Shown in pieces: positions 28,851 through 38,306 of a stretch of DNA of 64,000 nucleotides (its first letter is position 1; each line of letters begins with the position of its first letter). The notes beneath the pieces were generated by a model that worked only from the letters and a program-made list of their open reading frames with translations, had not been told where the DNA came from and searched no databases. Where the stretch lies: NCBI RefSeq assembly GCF_014639155.1, contig NZ_BMFT01000001.1:2852001-2916000 (forward strand), read 5' to 3'. A program made the translations under genes and the position numbers. This DNA comes from Paenibacillus segetis (lineage in GTDB: Bacteria; Bacillota; Bacilli; Paenibacillales; Paenibacillaceae).

Positions 28851-29867
28851 TTACGATCCCGCTTCATAGATGAAATCGGAACCCTGCTTTACTTCAGGAG
28901 CAACATGTAAGCTCACAGTTGCATCAGGTGGTTTCGTCCCACCTTCTCCCCCTTCGATCAACACCGGATGAATAATCGCCCGATATGTACCTTCTGTTGA
29001 CAATGAACCCCCGTCTAATCCGACAAGTAACTTAGTGGAGCTGATAACCCTTCCTTCTAATACTACCTTTGCCTCATCCGGCTTCAATGCGATCATAAAC
29101 TGCGTACCTTTGTTAATTCCCCGATAGGGTACCAACCGCAGTCGATCTCGCCACAGAAATGAATCTTCCTCCATCCATTTCATAATGAGGTTGTCCGCAT
29201 GCTCCGCACCCAGTTTACCCTTCCATGAATCTGGAAGGAACTCCTGCCAGAGTGATGCTTCCATCACCATCACCGGCAAACGACTTAGTGGATCTGTAAG
29301 CTGGTTACCTGTATCGATTAGTCCAAGACAACTTACCTTGGTCTCACCGATTCGGACCTCAACTTCCGCCAAGAAAGAAGACACGCGTTCCAATCTGCGT
29401 CTTGAGCCAACGACGACCTTAAACCAAATCAAAACAACAAAAAATAAGATTAAAGTAAATAAAGAGCCTATTTTTAATGAAAATCCCAGTCCTCCAGATG
29501 CAGAATAGAAAATCCCACTCCAGACTTCCCCTGAGTTTTGCAACAAATAATGAACGCCTAGAATCCCGCCGGCTGCCGCAAAATTAACGATGTAAAATGC
29601 ACCCATATTTCGCAAGTAGTTTTGCAGACTTCCAAAACCAAAAGCGATCCACAGCATGAGAACAGAGAATAGAAACTTAACCAGAAAGGTAAATAAGAAG
29701 GAAAGCTCAGGTAGGAACATCATCATGACATACAATGCACCAACTATCGCCGAGAGTGAGATTCTCCATATGATCACCCTCTGTTTCCTCATCCAGGCCG
29801 TTACCGCCAGCAGACTGGCATCGATAAGTAGATTCATTAAAAAAATCAAATCGATATAAACAATCAA
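28851..29867 (-). CDS. spoIIGA: Sporulation sigma-E factor-processing protease SpoIIGA
   Basis: 338 residues. The N-terminal half has about five transmembrane helices. The C-terminal half carries the aspartyl-protease motif GLIDTGNQLTDPLS (Asp at about residue 182). It matures pro-SigE at the septum in response to SpoIIR. It is first in the spoIIGA-sigE unit, with a wide-spacer promoter candidate upstream. Confidence 0.95.
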   Translation of the reverse strand: MIVYIDLIFLMNLLIDASLLAVTAWMRKQRVIIWRISLSAIVGALYVMMMFLPELSFLFTFLVKFLFSVLMLWIAFGFGSLQNYLRNMGAFYIVNFAAAGGILGVHYLLQNSGEVWSGIFYSASGGLGFSLKIGSLFTLILFFVVLIWFKVVVGSRRRLERVSSFLAEVEVRIGETKVSCLGLIDTGNQLTDPLSRLPVMVMEASLWQEFLPDSWKGKLGAEHADNLIMKWMEEDSFLWRDRLRLVPYRGINKGTQFMIALKPDEAKVVLEGRVISSTKLLVGLDGGSLSTEGTYRAIIHPVLIEGGEGGTKPPDATVSLHVAPEVKQGSDFIYEAGS

Positions 29868-29947
29868 TTGATTTCACCTGCCTGCTCCCTATTAAGCTTC
29901 CTCTTTGCCGGACTATAAAATGGGTAAATGGCGGGGAGACTCTTATC

Positions 29948-29980
29948 AGTATAAAGACATCTATATGGGAAGTCTGTCTA
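29948..29980 (-). promoter_or_regulatory. Candidate Spo0A-dependent spoIIG-type promoter
   Basis: TAGACA (29975-29980) and TATACT (29948-29953) are 21 bases apart, an unusually wide spacer like that known for spoIIG of B. subtilis. An inverted Spo0A box, CTCGACAAA (8/9), lies at 30005-30013. A weaker one, TTAGACAGA, overlaps the -35. Confidence 0.5.
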
Positions 29981-30019
29981 AAATTGAATGAAGAACTACA
30001 CTAATTTTGTCGAGGAAAG

Positions 30020-30060
30020 CAAAAAACCTCCATTCCACTATTTTGTGGAATGGAGGTTCT
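30020..30060 (-). terminator. Terminator after ftsZ
   Basis: AACCTCCATTCCAC / GTGGAATGGAGGTT is a perfect 14-bp stem with a six-base loop, followed by TTTTTT on the minus strand. It ends the dcw transcript and separates it from spoIIGA. Confidence 0.92.
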
Positions 30061-30082
30061 TCGGGAGAGAGTTCCCGCCCAA

Positions 30083-31198
30083 TTACTCGTTATCGTTACG
30101 AGAACGGTTGCGCAGAAACGTTGGAATATCAAGCTGATCACCACTAGTTGGCTGGTTGCCAAAAGGTCTAAGTGTGGATGCCGATCTGTTATCCTGAGCA
30201 TCAGAAACGCTAGACAACGGTTTACGACTAGGAACAGCCGAAGGCTTTTGTTCAAAGCCAGTCGCAATAACCGTAACTTTAATTTCTTCTTTCAAGCTAT
30301 CATCAATAATTGCACCGAAGATCATATTCACTTCTGGATCGGATGCGGAAATTACAATCTCAGCTGCCTCATTCACTTCATAAAGTGATAAATTCGAGCC
30401 ACCCGTAATGTTCATAATAACCCCTCGTGCACCTTCGATGGAAGTTTCAAGGAGTGGACTCATGATAGCTTTGCGTGCTGCTTCTGCTGCACGATTCTCA
30501 CCTGAAGCCATACCAATTCCCATCAACGCAGAACCACGTTCAGTCATAATGGTTTTGACGTCTGCAAAGTCAAGGTTGATGAGACCCGGTACAGCAATCA
30601 GATCAGAAATACCTTGAACTGCTTGACGCAACACATTGTCCGCTTCACGGAATGCTTCTAACATTGGAGTCTTCTTATCCACAATCTCTAAGAGTCGATC
30701 ATTTGGAATAACGATCAGCGTGTCGACTTTCTCTTTCAAACCTTCAATTCCAAGCTCCGCTTGAGAAGAACGTTTACGTCCTTCAAATGTAAATGGTCTC
30801 GTAACGACACCCACAGTGAGTGCTCCGCACTCACGCGCGATCTCAGCAATAACTGGAGCCGCACCAGTACCTGTGCCGCCTCCCATACCTGCTGTAACGA
30901 ATACCATATCAGCACCTTTAAGCGTGCTAGCAATTAAATCACGAGATTCCTCAGCTGCCTTCTTACCTACATCAGGGTTAGCACCCGCACCGAGTCCACG
31001 TGTTAATTTATCCCCAATTTGTAATTTATGCTCTGACTTAGCCAAATGAAGAGCTTGGGCATCCGTGTTCACCGTAATGAACTCAACGCCCTGCACTCCG
31101 TTCTCGATCATTCGGTTTACGGCGTTACTTCCTCCGCCACCCACACCAATCACTTTTATTTGAGCCAAGCTTTCCATTTCGAAATCAAATTCCAACAT
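30083..31198 (-). CDS. ftsZ: Cell division GTPase FtsZ
   Basis: 371 residues from ATG 31198 ([20 protein letters not shown]). The tubulin signature GGGTGTG lies in [15 protein letters not shown], and the T7 loop in [12 protein letters not shown] variable linker then leads to the conserved C-terminal peptide [12 protein letters not shown], which binds FtsA, SepF and other partners. It forms the Z-ring. It is the last gene of the dcw cluster. Confidence 0.98.
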   Translation of the reverse strand: MLEFDFEMESLAQIKVIGVGGGGSNAVNRMIENGVQGVEFITVNTDAQALHLAKSEHKLQIGDKLTRGLGAGANPDVGKKAAEESRDLIASTLKGADMVFVTAGMGGGTGTGAAPVIAEIARECGALTVGVVTRPFTFEGRKRSSQAELGIEGLKEKVDTLIVIPNDRLLEIVDKKTPMLEAFREADNVLRQAVQGISDLIAVPGLINLDFADVKTIMTERGSALMGIGMASGENRAAEAARKAIMSPLLETSIEGARGVIMNITGGSNLSLYEVNEAAEIVISASDPEVNMIFGAIIDDSLKEEIKVTVIATGFEQKPSAVPSRKPLSSVSDAQDNRSASTLRPFGNQPTSGDQLDIPTFLRNRSRNDNE

Positions 31199-31253
31199 AC
31201 GCTTCCATCTCCCCCTCATTATGCATGGATGGCTCGTCCATCATCTTGAACCA

Positions 31254-32504
31254 TTATATGAATTCACTAAAAATATTCTTGAGACGTTCCATAATACCGC
31301 CTGACTTTCTGACAGTCTCAGTCGTGCCAGAGGATTTACTTCTATTTGCTGTTTTCTTCGGACTCGCATTACGAATACGAATATTCTTAATTATTTTGTA
31401 CAGTATTCCGACACCTCCGGTAAATCCCGGGTCACGAACACCGATATAATCAGGTACAGCTACCCTTACTGAAGCATTCAACTCCTGCTGGGCAATCTTT
31501 AGCAATCCCGGCATGGAGACAGTGCCACCAGTAAGTATATAACCACCAGGCAATTCATTGTAACCAAGTCTCTTCACTTCTTGAGAGATTAGCTGAAAGA
31601 TTTCTTGAACCCGAGGTTCAGCAATTGCAGCAAGATCCTCCTGTGTGAATTCCTTGTCCACATTACTTCCGATTCTCGTCACTTTAAATGTAACGTCCGC
31701 AGCCGCATCTTCTATGGAAGCACAGCCATACTTCAACTTAACCTTTTCTGCTTGCTCAGTTAAAGTACGGAGACCATAAGCAATGTCATTCGTTATAAAT
31801 TCTCCCCCTATCGGAAGCGTAGATGTCGCTACAATTGTGCCGCTTTCAAACACTGCGATCGTTATGGATCCTGCGCCAATGTCCACCAGCGCTGATCCCA
31901 TTGTTTTCTCATCCTTAGATAAAGCAAGCTGACCCGCTCCCAGTGAAAGAAGAACTAGATCAGATACTTTAAGCCCAGATTTCTCCACACAGCGAAGTAA
32001 GTTATGTATCGCTGTTTTTGCTCCTGTAATAATGGTAGCTTCTACTTCCAGACGTACACCAATCATTCCTCGAGGGTCTTTAATCCCCTCAAGTCCATCA
32101 ACTACATATTGCTTGGCTACGATATCGATAATTTCTCGTTCTGGTGGTAGCGCAATCACCTCAGCTGCTTTTAAGACACGATCGATATCATCTTCCCCGA
32201 TCTCGCGGTCTTCATTCTGAACGGCTACAACCCCGTGGCTCGTTTGGAGTCCAATATGATTTCCTGAAATGCCGACATATACTTCCGATATTTGAATACC
32301 AACCATTCGCTCTGCATGATCCACAGCACTACGGATCGATTGAACAGTTTGGTCAATATCTACAATCGCACCTTTGCGAATACCTTCCGAGTCGGCAGAT
32401 CCAACCCCAATAATATTAAAGGTTCCATTATTAATTTCCCCAATAATAGCACGAACTTTGGATGTACCGATGTCCAAACTAACAATGATGTCATTGTTGC
32501 TCAA
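31254..32504 (-). CDS. ftsA: Cell division protein FtsA
   Basis: 416 residues of the actin/HSP70 fold: phosphate-1 SLDIGTSKVRAIIG, GAGSITIAVFESG and the adenosine motif GGYILTGGTVSMPG. An amphipathic C-terminal helix (MERLKNIFSEFI) anchors it to membrane. It tethers FtsZ filaments. About 240 bp without a gene precede it. Confidence 0.97.
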   Translation of the reverse strand: MSNNDIIVSLDIGTSKVRAIIGEINNGTFNIIGVGSADSEGIRKGAIVDIDQTVQSIRSAVDHAERMVGIQISEVYVGISGNHIGLQTSHGVVAVQNEDREIGEDDIDRVLKAAEVIALPPEREIIDIVAKQYVVDGLEGIKDPRGMIGVRLEVEATIITGAKTAIHNLLRCVEKSGLKVSDLVLLSLGAGQLALSKDEKTMGSALVDIGAGSITIAVFESGTIVATSTLPIGGEFITNDIAYGLRTLTEQAEKVKLKYGCASIEDAAADVTFKVTRIGSNVDKEFTQEDLAAIAEPRVQEIFQLISQEVKRLGYNELPGGYILTGGTVSMPGLLKIAQQELNASVRVAVPDYIGVRDPGFTGGVGILYKIIKNIRIRNASPKKTANRSKSSGTTETVRKSGGIMERLKNIFSEFI

Positions 32505-32747
32505 GCCCCTGGCACCTCCTATTTCTCAATAGAAATATAATCTTAAAGTAAAATGTACTCTCTACTTATTCAACGTAGTTTAACCTTTCCCTCTTTTTTC
32601 TACAAATTTTTTACCTTCCAACATTTACAATAGAATAGGAGAGGGATTGCTAGATTTCGTTGTCTCACCTATTTACTATACGCAAAAATCAAAAGAAAAA
32701 AGAGAGAGAAAAGAAACTGCCCATAAATGGTATTTTACCATTGTTTT
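32505..32747. other. Gap between divIB and ftsA
   Basis: AT- and purine-rich on the coding strand, with GAGAGAGAAA tracts near 32695-32715. B. subtilis has ylxW, ylxX and sbp here. No ORF of credible quality is visible. A weak promoter candidate is TTGAAT with TACTTT 17 bases later, but I could not settle on one. Confidence 0.4.
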
Positions 32748-33527
32748 TCACTCATGAGTAGTATCATTTTGTCCTTCGTTATCTTCACCTGAGTCGTCAC
32801 CTGAGAGACTAAACGGCACATAAGAATCAGCATCTAACATTTTAAGAGTACCTGGATCCTGAGCTTCCAGAATCATATTCATATATTCCGCTTTACTTGG
32901 AAGCAATGAAACCGCTGAGATCACCACAAAACGCGACCTCGTATACATTTTGATCCGATCTGGGTAAGACAGTGTTGGAGAAGGTGTGATCTCCGAGATT
33001 TCCGAAGTCAATTGATCTGGAATTTGCGCAAGTGCACTACACAGCTTGGCCAACATAGGATCATTTTCTTTCCACCCGGTCAAAATAGGTTTATCTATCG
33101 GTCTCGTACCGTCTCCCAAAACAATCTTCGTTCCATTTCCTAATAGCCCTTTAAGCTGTCCATCTGAATTGAGTTCGTAAGCGGCAAGAGGATACTCATG
33201 AACCGAAATTTCAATTAATCCCGGAAAAGACTTGTCCACTTCGACCTTCTCTATGGAAGGTACCTCCATTAACTTACTCTCAATCGTATCTGAGCTAACT
33301 CCAAAGAATGCTGCGCCAACTTGTAGTCCACTAATTTGGAGTAATTCAGCATTTGATGTATACGTATTACCTTGAAAACTAATTTTAGAAATCTTGCTTA
33401 GAGAAGAACGAAAAAAAAGCACACACAACAAAGAGAGAAATAATAGGATTAGAATCCCTATTATTTTCTTACTACTTTTCTTTTTGGGCTTAACCTCTTT
33501 CAAGATAGGGACATTTGCTTTTGGCAT
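32748..33527 (-). CDS. divIB: Cell division protein DivIB/FtsQ
   Basis: 259 residues: short cytoplasmic basic N-terminus, one transmembrane helix (about residues 24-43), a POTRA domain (ISKISFQGNTYTSNAELLQISGL) and the FtsQ beta domain. The tail is acidic. DivIB, with FtsL and DivIC, activates septal wall synthesis. It follows murA after a gap with a hairpin. Confidence 0.92.
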   Translation of the reverse strand: MPKANVPILKEVKPKKKSSKKIIGILILLFLSLLCVLFFRSSLSKISKISFQGNTYTSNAELLQISGLQVGAAFFGVSSDTIESKLMEVPSIEKVEVDKSFPGLIEISVHEYPLAAYELNSDGQLKGLLGNGTKIVLGDGTRPIDKPILTGWKENDPMLAKLCSALAQIPDQLTSEISEITPSPTLSYPDRIKMYTRSRFVVISAVSLLPSKAEYMNMILEAQDPGTLKMLDADSYVPFSLSGDDSGEDNEGQNDTTHE

Positions 33528-33568
33528 ACCATTTCTCCGATATCTACTAGATATGTGACAAAGCCTTT

Positions 33569-33589
33569 ATCCCCTCACAGGGAGGGGAT
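33569..33589 (-). other. Intra-operon hairpin between murA and divIB
   Basis: ATCCCCTC/GAGGGGAT, a perfect 8-bp stem with a 5-base loop and no U-tract. Possibly an mRNA stability or processing element. Confidence 0.5.
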
Positions 33590-33603
33590 GATTCAGGCAT
33601 TGA

Positions 33604-34884
33604 TCAGGCTAAATCCAATTGCTTCAATACAGGGGCTTCCCGATGCATAACGCCACCTAAACATTGGAACATCAATTCAATCCGGTCATAGCCGCGGTCG
33701 ATATGATGAACCTGCTCAACAATCGTTCTTCCCTGTGCGGCTAACCCAGCAATAACAAGTGCAGCCCCTGCTCTCAGATCTGTCGCCTCCACCGTAGCAC
33801 CATATAGCCTTGGCACACCACGAATGAAAGCTGAGTTTAAATCTACAGAAATGTCAGCACCCATACGAACTAATTCGTCCACATGTTTGAATCTGCCCTC
33901 GAATACCGTCTCTTTCATCAGACTAAATCCATCAGCCAATGATAGCAATACCATGACTTGAGATTGTAAATCGGTAGGAAAAGAAGGATAAGGTGAGGTT
34001 ACGATGACCTCTACCGCTTTCGGTCGTCCAACACTACTTACGGTTATTATATCATTACATGCCCTGATTTGAACACCAACACGCCGTAGCACGTGAAGCA
34101 GTGAGACCAAATGCGATGGATTGCAATGGGATAACGTCACCGTTCCCCGGGTAGCTGCAGCAGCGATTAGCGCAGTTCCGGCTACAATCCGATCAGGAAT
34201 GATTTCATATTCACAAGAATATAATCGTTTAACTCCCCGAATCTTAATCGTATCAGTACCACCACCCATAATACTGGCGCCCATTTTATTCAAGAAATTT
34301 TGCAAATCCTGAATTTCGGGTTCCCGTGCTGCATTGGTGATTACCGTGGTTCCCTCAGCAAGTGCCGCCGCCATCATAATATTCTCTGTGGCCCCTACAC
34401 TTGGATAATCCAAATGGATATCGCTACCTGTCAATTTACTAGCTCTACACCAAATTTGATCATTATTCTCTTCAATACTTGCTCCGAGCGCCTGCAGCCC
34501 CCTCAGGTGCAGATCAATCTTTCGTTCTCCAATTGCACAACCACCCGGTTGGTAGATGCACACCTCACCGAATTTGGCCAATAAAGGTCCCATTAGAAAG
34601 ATGGAAGATCTCATTTGCTTCATCAAATCTTCCGGCACATGATAGGAATCGGTGGAGCTCGCATCGATCATCACCGTATCGCCTTTGTGTGACGCTTTGC
34701 AGCCTAAGCGGCCCAGTATGCCCAACATTACATCAATATCGAGCAGTCGAGGAACATTTCTGAGCATCACATTGCCTTCGGACAGCAGGCTGGCTGCTAG
34801 AATCGGCAGTGCGGCATTTTTCGCTCCATGGATACGAATGGATCCTGATAGGGGTCTCCCACCTTCAATCACCAATTTGTCCAA
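33604..34884 (-). CDS. murA: UDP-N-acetylglucosamine 1-carboxyvinyltransferase
   Basis: The start is TTG 34884, 8 bases after GGAGGTGA. ATG codons further upstream lie inside murB and are rejected. 426 residues, with the N-terminal KNAALPILAASLL, the catalytic Cys loop GGCAIGERKIDLHL and the C-terminal DRGYDRI. It transfers enolpyruvate to UDP-GlcNAc, the first committed step of peptidoglycan synthesis and the fosfomycin target. The Cys is intact. A position inside the murB-divIB interval differs from B. subtilis. Confidence 0.96.
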   Translation of the reverse strand: MDKLVIEGGRPLSGSIRIHGAKNAALPILAASLLSEGNVMLRNVPRLLDIDVMLGILGRLGCKASHKGDTVMIDASSTDSYHVPEDLMKQMRSSIFLMGPLLAKFGEVCIYQPGGCAIGERKIDLHLRGLQALGASIEENNDQIWCRASKLTGSDIHLDYPSVGATENIMMAAALAEGTTVITNAAREPEIQDLQNFLNKMGASIMGGGTDTIKIRGVKRLYSCEYEIIPDRIVAGTALIAAAATRGTVTLSHCNPSHLVSLLHVLRRVGVQIRACNDIITVSSVGRPKAVEVIVTSPYPSFPTDLQSQVMVLLSLADGFSLMKETVFEGRFKHVDELVRMGADISVDLNSAFIRGVPRLYGATVEATDLRAGAALVIAGLAAQGRTIVEQVHHIDRGYDRIELMFQCLGGVMHREAPVLKQLDLA

Positions 34885-34900
34885 TGTATCACCTCCGAGT

Positions 34901-35806
34901 TTACCGTTCACCCACGAAGAAGACCTCCGGCACCAATGCAATTCCAAACTTCGATGCAATGATGTCCTTGATTTGCTCCATGAGCGTAAGAACGTCCTCT
35001 GCTGTCGCTTGCCCAGTATTCACAATGAAATTAGCATGTAACGTGGAGACCTCAGCTCCGCCTACTTTAAGACCTTTAAGCCCCGCAGCTTCGATCAGCC
35101 TCGCAGCATGTTCGCCCGATGGATTACGGAAGACACTGCCTGCGCACGGTTGCTTTAGCGGCTGTGTCTTACGCCGGCGGTCTTTGTAAGCCGCCATAGC
35201 AGCTCCGATCTCCAAGCGATCACCCTTGGTGAGTGAGAAGTAAGCTTTTGTTACAATACCGCGCTTTTCGTGCAGAATAGAGTGCCGATATGCAAACTCC
35301 ATGTCCCCCGCAGTATAAGTTGCCAATTCACCGTTCTCCAGAACAATTTCAGCGGATTTGAATATACGTGACACATCAGACCCATGTGCGCCGGCGTTCA
35401 TATATACGGCACCGCCAACAGAACCAGGAATTCCTCCGGCAAACTCAAGACCGGTCAATCCCTCTTTTCCCGCCATAATGCTGACTCTGACAAATGAAGC
35501 ACCACCACCGGCTTTGACCTCGTTATCTGAGAATGAGATTTGTTCCAATTCCCCACTCAGCTTAATCACAGCGCCGCGGATTCCTTTATCAGATACAAGC
35601 ATATTTGAACCTTTTCCGATGATCATCCAAGGAATTTGCTCTTCATAGAGCCGAGTAATAAGACCCGCAAGTTGACGACTGTTCTCTGGAACGATCAAGG
35701 CGTCAGCGGGTCCTCCTATTTTCCAAGTTGTATACTTTGACATCGGTTCATTTGGGATGACGGTTCCGACATCGAGCTCTGAAATTTTCGATATCCATTG
35801 CTGCAT
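34901..35806 (-). CDS. murB: UDP-N-acetylenolpyruvoylglucosamine reductase
   Basis: 301 residues. FAD-binding motifs are TTWKIGGPADALIVP and GIPGSVGGAVYMNAGAHG, with the catalytic Ser in CAGSVFRNP. It reduces the MurA product to UDP-MurNAc. AAGGAGG precedes the ATG. A 238-bp gap separates it from murG. Confidence 0.96.
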   Translation of the reverse strand: MQQWISKISELDVGTVIPNEPMSKYTTWKIGGPADALIVPENSRQLAGLITRLYEEQIPWMIIGKGSNMLVSDKGIRGAVIKLSGELEQISFSDNEVKAGGGASFVRVSIMAGKEGLTGLEFAGGIPGSVGGAVYMNAGAHGSDVSRIFKSAEIVLENGELATYTAGDMEFAYRHSILHEKRGIVTKAYFSLTKGDRLEIGAAMAAYKDRRRKTQPLKQPCAGSVFRNPSGEHAARLIEAAGLKGLKVGGAEVSTLHANFIVNTGQATAEDVLTLMEQIKDIIASKFGIALVPEVFFVGER

Positions 35807-36044
35807 CGTAATATTCCTCCTTGACTAACGTACCGGAAATATCTTCTTGGCGTAGCGCCGTCATAAGTCCAGCGTACCTAGAATTCTCACCAGGCGCCCG
35901 GGTCCACGAAAGACGATGGAAAGAATCAGATTCAGCTCCTTCATCCTTCGCATGGATTGTCACGATTTATAGAGTATCTTATGCCTTCCTAGCGAAGAGT
36001 GTGACAATCGCCCAGACCGCGACCCTACGTTAACAAATTTGAAT
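35807..36044. other. Gap between murG and murB with a spaced inverted repeat
   Basis: Contains GATTGTCAC (35955-35963) and its exact complement GTGACAATC (36001-36009) around a 37-base spacer. An open frame with a GTG start (35963 down into murB) spans it but lacks a ribosome site and family resemblance. No clear promoter. Confidence 0.45.
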
Positions 36045-37151
36045 TCATTGCTGCGTTAGTCTAGTCATCTCTTCAACAATTAAATGGGCTGATTCTGGTT
36101 TACCTAACTGTTGTGAGGCAGCTGACATCGAGGTGTGTAGTGACGGATTCTTCATGATTCGTTCGATGGATGCAAAGAGCAATTCCCCCGTTAATGAGGG
36201 TTCTAATATGACTTCTGCCGCACCCGACTTCTCCAATGTTCTCGCATTTTTCTCCTGATGGTTGTTCGTCACATTCGGTGACGGAATCAGAATCGAGGGA
36301 ATTCCCAACGATGTTATTTCTGCTAAAAAAGAAGCGCCCGCACGATTTACGATAAGTGAGGTGCATGCAAGTACCTCTGGCATGTTATGCACGTAAGGCA
36401 ACACCTGTAAATTCGAGGGTAGCTGTCCTATCTCAGAGACGATGGCATCTAACGTAGGTTTATAATAGTTATCTCCTGTGACATAAACAAACCGGATATG
36501 ATCTAGTGATTTCACATATGGGGCCATAGCAATCATCGCTTCATTAATCGCCTTTGCTCCACGGCTACCGCCAACTACAAGCACAACAGAGCTTCCTACC
36601 TGCAAGTCAAGAGAAGCATAACCTTTATTCTTATCGGCCTGATGAACCGTTGTTGCACGTGGATTTCCGGTATAAATAATATTTTTTGCTCCAGAAAAAG
36701 ACGATTCCGTACCCTCAAAGCTTACGGCTACCGTAGAAACATATTTACTTAAGAAACGATTGGTCAAACCTGGAACCGCATTCTGCTCGTGGATAATACT
36801 CGGAATACCGAGTTTAGAAGCCGCATAAACTACCGGTCCACACACATATCCACCTGTACCAATTACAACGTCAGGTTTGAATTGACGCAGAAGTTTTTTG
36901 GAGGTAGACACACCTTTGAGAAAACGCACTATCGTTTTAATATTATCTATTGACAACTTCCTACGGAACCCGGAAATGTCGATCGCTTCAAATGGAATAT
37001 TCTCCTTAGGAACTAGAGAACTTTCCAGTCCTTTTTGCCCGCCGATATACAAAAACTCAGCATCGGGATATTCAGCAGCACATTGACTGGCGACAGCAAG
37101 AGCAGGATAGATGTGTCCTCCCGTTCCACCACCGCTTAGTACGACGCGCAT
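36045..37151 (-). CDS. murG: MurG N-acetylglucosaminyl transferase
   Basis: 368 residues from ATG 37151, 6 bases after GAGGTGA. The GT28 signatures are LSGGGTGGHIYPALA (lipid/phosphate loop), GGSRGAKAINEA and the donor loop VNRAGASFLAEITSLGIP. It adds GlcNAc to lipid I to give lipid II on the inner membrane face. The start follows the spoVE stop by five bases. Confidence 0.96.
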   Translation of the reverse strand: MRVVLSGGGTGGHIYPALAVASQCAAEYPDAEFLYIGGQKGLESSLVPKENIPFEAIDISGFRRKLSIDNIKTIVRFLKGVSTSKKLLRQFKPDVVIGTGGYVCGPVVYAASKLGIPSIIHEQNAVPGLTNRFLSKYVSTVAVSFEGTESSFSGAKNIIYTGNPRATTVHQADKNKGYASLDLQVGSSVVLVVGGSRGAKAINEAMIAMAPYVKSLDHIRFVYVTGDNYYKPTLDAIVSEIGQLPSNLQVLPYVHNMPEVLACTSLIVNRAGASFLAEITSLGIPSILIPSPNVTNNHQEKNARTLEKSGAAEVILEPSLTGELLFASIERIMKNPSLHTSMSAASQQLGKPESAHLIVEEMTRLTQQ

Positions 37152-37156
37152 AATTC

Positions 37157-38254
37157 TCACCTCGCATAACGTGATAAATTTAGTAGAATGCCAAATGCTG
37201 TTAGCATTAGCGTTAATGAGGAGCCACCATAACTAATTAGCGGCAATGTAATTCCTGTGACAGGCATAAGGCCAATAACTACGCCGATATTGATCACCAC
37301 TTGCACTCCTACCATACCGACAATACCCACGGCAAGTAGACTTCCAAAGGTATCATCTATCGTCATCGCGACTCTCATACCACGCCACACTAAGATCAGA
37401 AATAATACAAGAACAAGTAATCCGCCGATAAAACCAAGTTCCTCAGCTAGAATGGAAAATATAAAGTCCGTCTGGGGCTCCGGTACATAACTGAATTTTT
37501 GACGACTCATTCCAAGTCCCAGCCCAGCCAGACCGCCTGGCCCGATAGCATATAAAGACTGAATAATCTGATATCCTGCACCTAACGGGTCTGACCAGGG
37601 GTCAAGAAAAGCCGTGATTCGTTGAAGCCGATATGGCGCGGCAAGAATCAAACCTACAAACCCCATAGCCCCTACTGCTGCCAGTCCTGCCAGATGCTTA
37701 ATCCGCGCCCCTGCAGTAAAGACGATCAGCATAGATGCGCCCAGCATGACAGTCCCTGTGCCTAAATCAGGTTGGAGCATAATCAAGCCAAATGCTAAAC
37801 CAATTAAGCCTAACGGGGGCAGCAGTCCTTTGGCGAATGCGGTAATTCTATAATCCTCTTTACCGAGCCAGTACGATAGAAACAGAATCATACCTAACTT
37901 CATGAATTCGGAAGGCTGAATACCAAATGAACTGATACCAAGCCAGCTTCTTGCACCGCCACGGACAACACCAACGCCCGGAATAAGAACAACGATTAAT
38001 AACCCGAAACATAGCAATAAGGTAACCTTTGCATATTTCTTCAACACACGATAATCCAAATTCATCGTAAAGAACATAGCAACCAAACCAAGCGTTGCGA
38101 ATAGAAGCTGACGCTTCACAAAATAGAAGGAATCGCCATAATCGTGAAAAGCGAGTACTGAACCCGCGCTATAGACCATTACAATTCCAATGGCCAGCAG
38201 TCCTAGAATGCTGGCCAACAACCAAAAATCAGGTGCCGTACGGCTCTTTCCCAT
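37157..38254 (-). CDS. spoVE: SEDS-family glycosyltransferase (SpoVE/FtsW)
   Basis: 365 residues from ATG 38254, with GAGGTGG upstream. Nine to ten transmembrane helices. The SEDS motifs are NRIxx-like GGARSWLGI, EELGFIGGL and GITLPLISYGGSS. It polymerises glycan strands together with a class B PBP. The place between murD and murG is that of spoVE in B. subtilis. Without an ftsW elsewhere to compare, whether it serves division, spore cortex or both is open. Confidence 0.88.
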   Translation of the reverse strand: MGKSRTAPDFWLLASILGLLAIGIVMVYSAGSVLAFHDYGDSFYFVKRQLLFATLGLVAMFFTMNLDYRVLKKYAKVTLLLCFGLLIVVLIPGVGVVRGGARSWLGISSFGIQPSEFMKLGMILFLSYWLGKEDYRITAFAKGLLPPLGLIGLAFGLIMLQPDLGTGTVMLGASMLIVFTAGARIKHLAGLAAVGAMGFVGLILAAPYRLQRITAFLDPWSDPLGAGYQIIQSLYAIGPGGLAGLGLGMSRQKFSYVPEPQTDFIFSILAEELGFIGGLLVLVLFLILVWRGMRVAMTIDDTFGSLLAVGIVGMVGVQVVINIGVVIGLMPVTGITLPLISYGGSSLTLMLTAFGILLNLSRYAR

Positions 38255-38278
38255 CGTGGAAGCCACCTCTTAACCAGG

Positions 38279-38306
38279 AAGTAGGGGCTTATCCACCCCC
38301 CTACTT
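38279..38306 (-). other. Intra-operon hairpin between murD and the SEDS gene
   Basis: AAGTAGGGG / CCCCTACTT, 9-bp stem with a 10-base loop, overlapping the murD stop codon. No U-tract. Confidence 0.5.

Noticed and set aside
34884..34959. ATG start of murA inside murB
   Set aside because: The N-terminal 25 residues would be murB sequence read in another frame. TTG 34884 has a GGAGGTGA site.
35748..35963. Small GTG-initiated minus-strand frame in the murG-murB gap
   Set aside because: It has no ribosome site, runs into murB and shows low-complexity composition without family resemblance.
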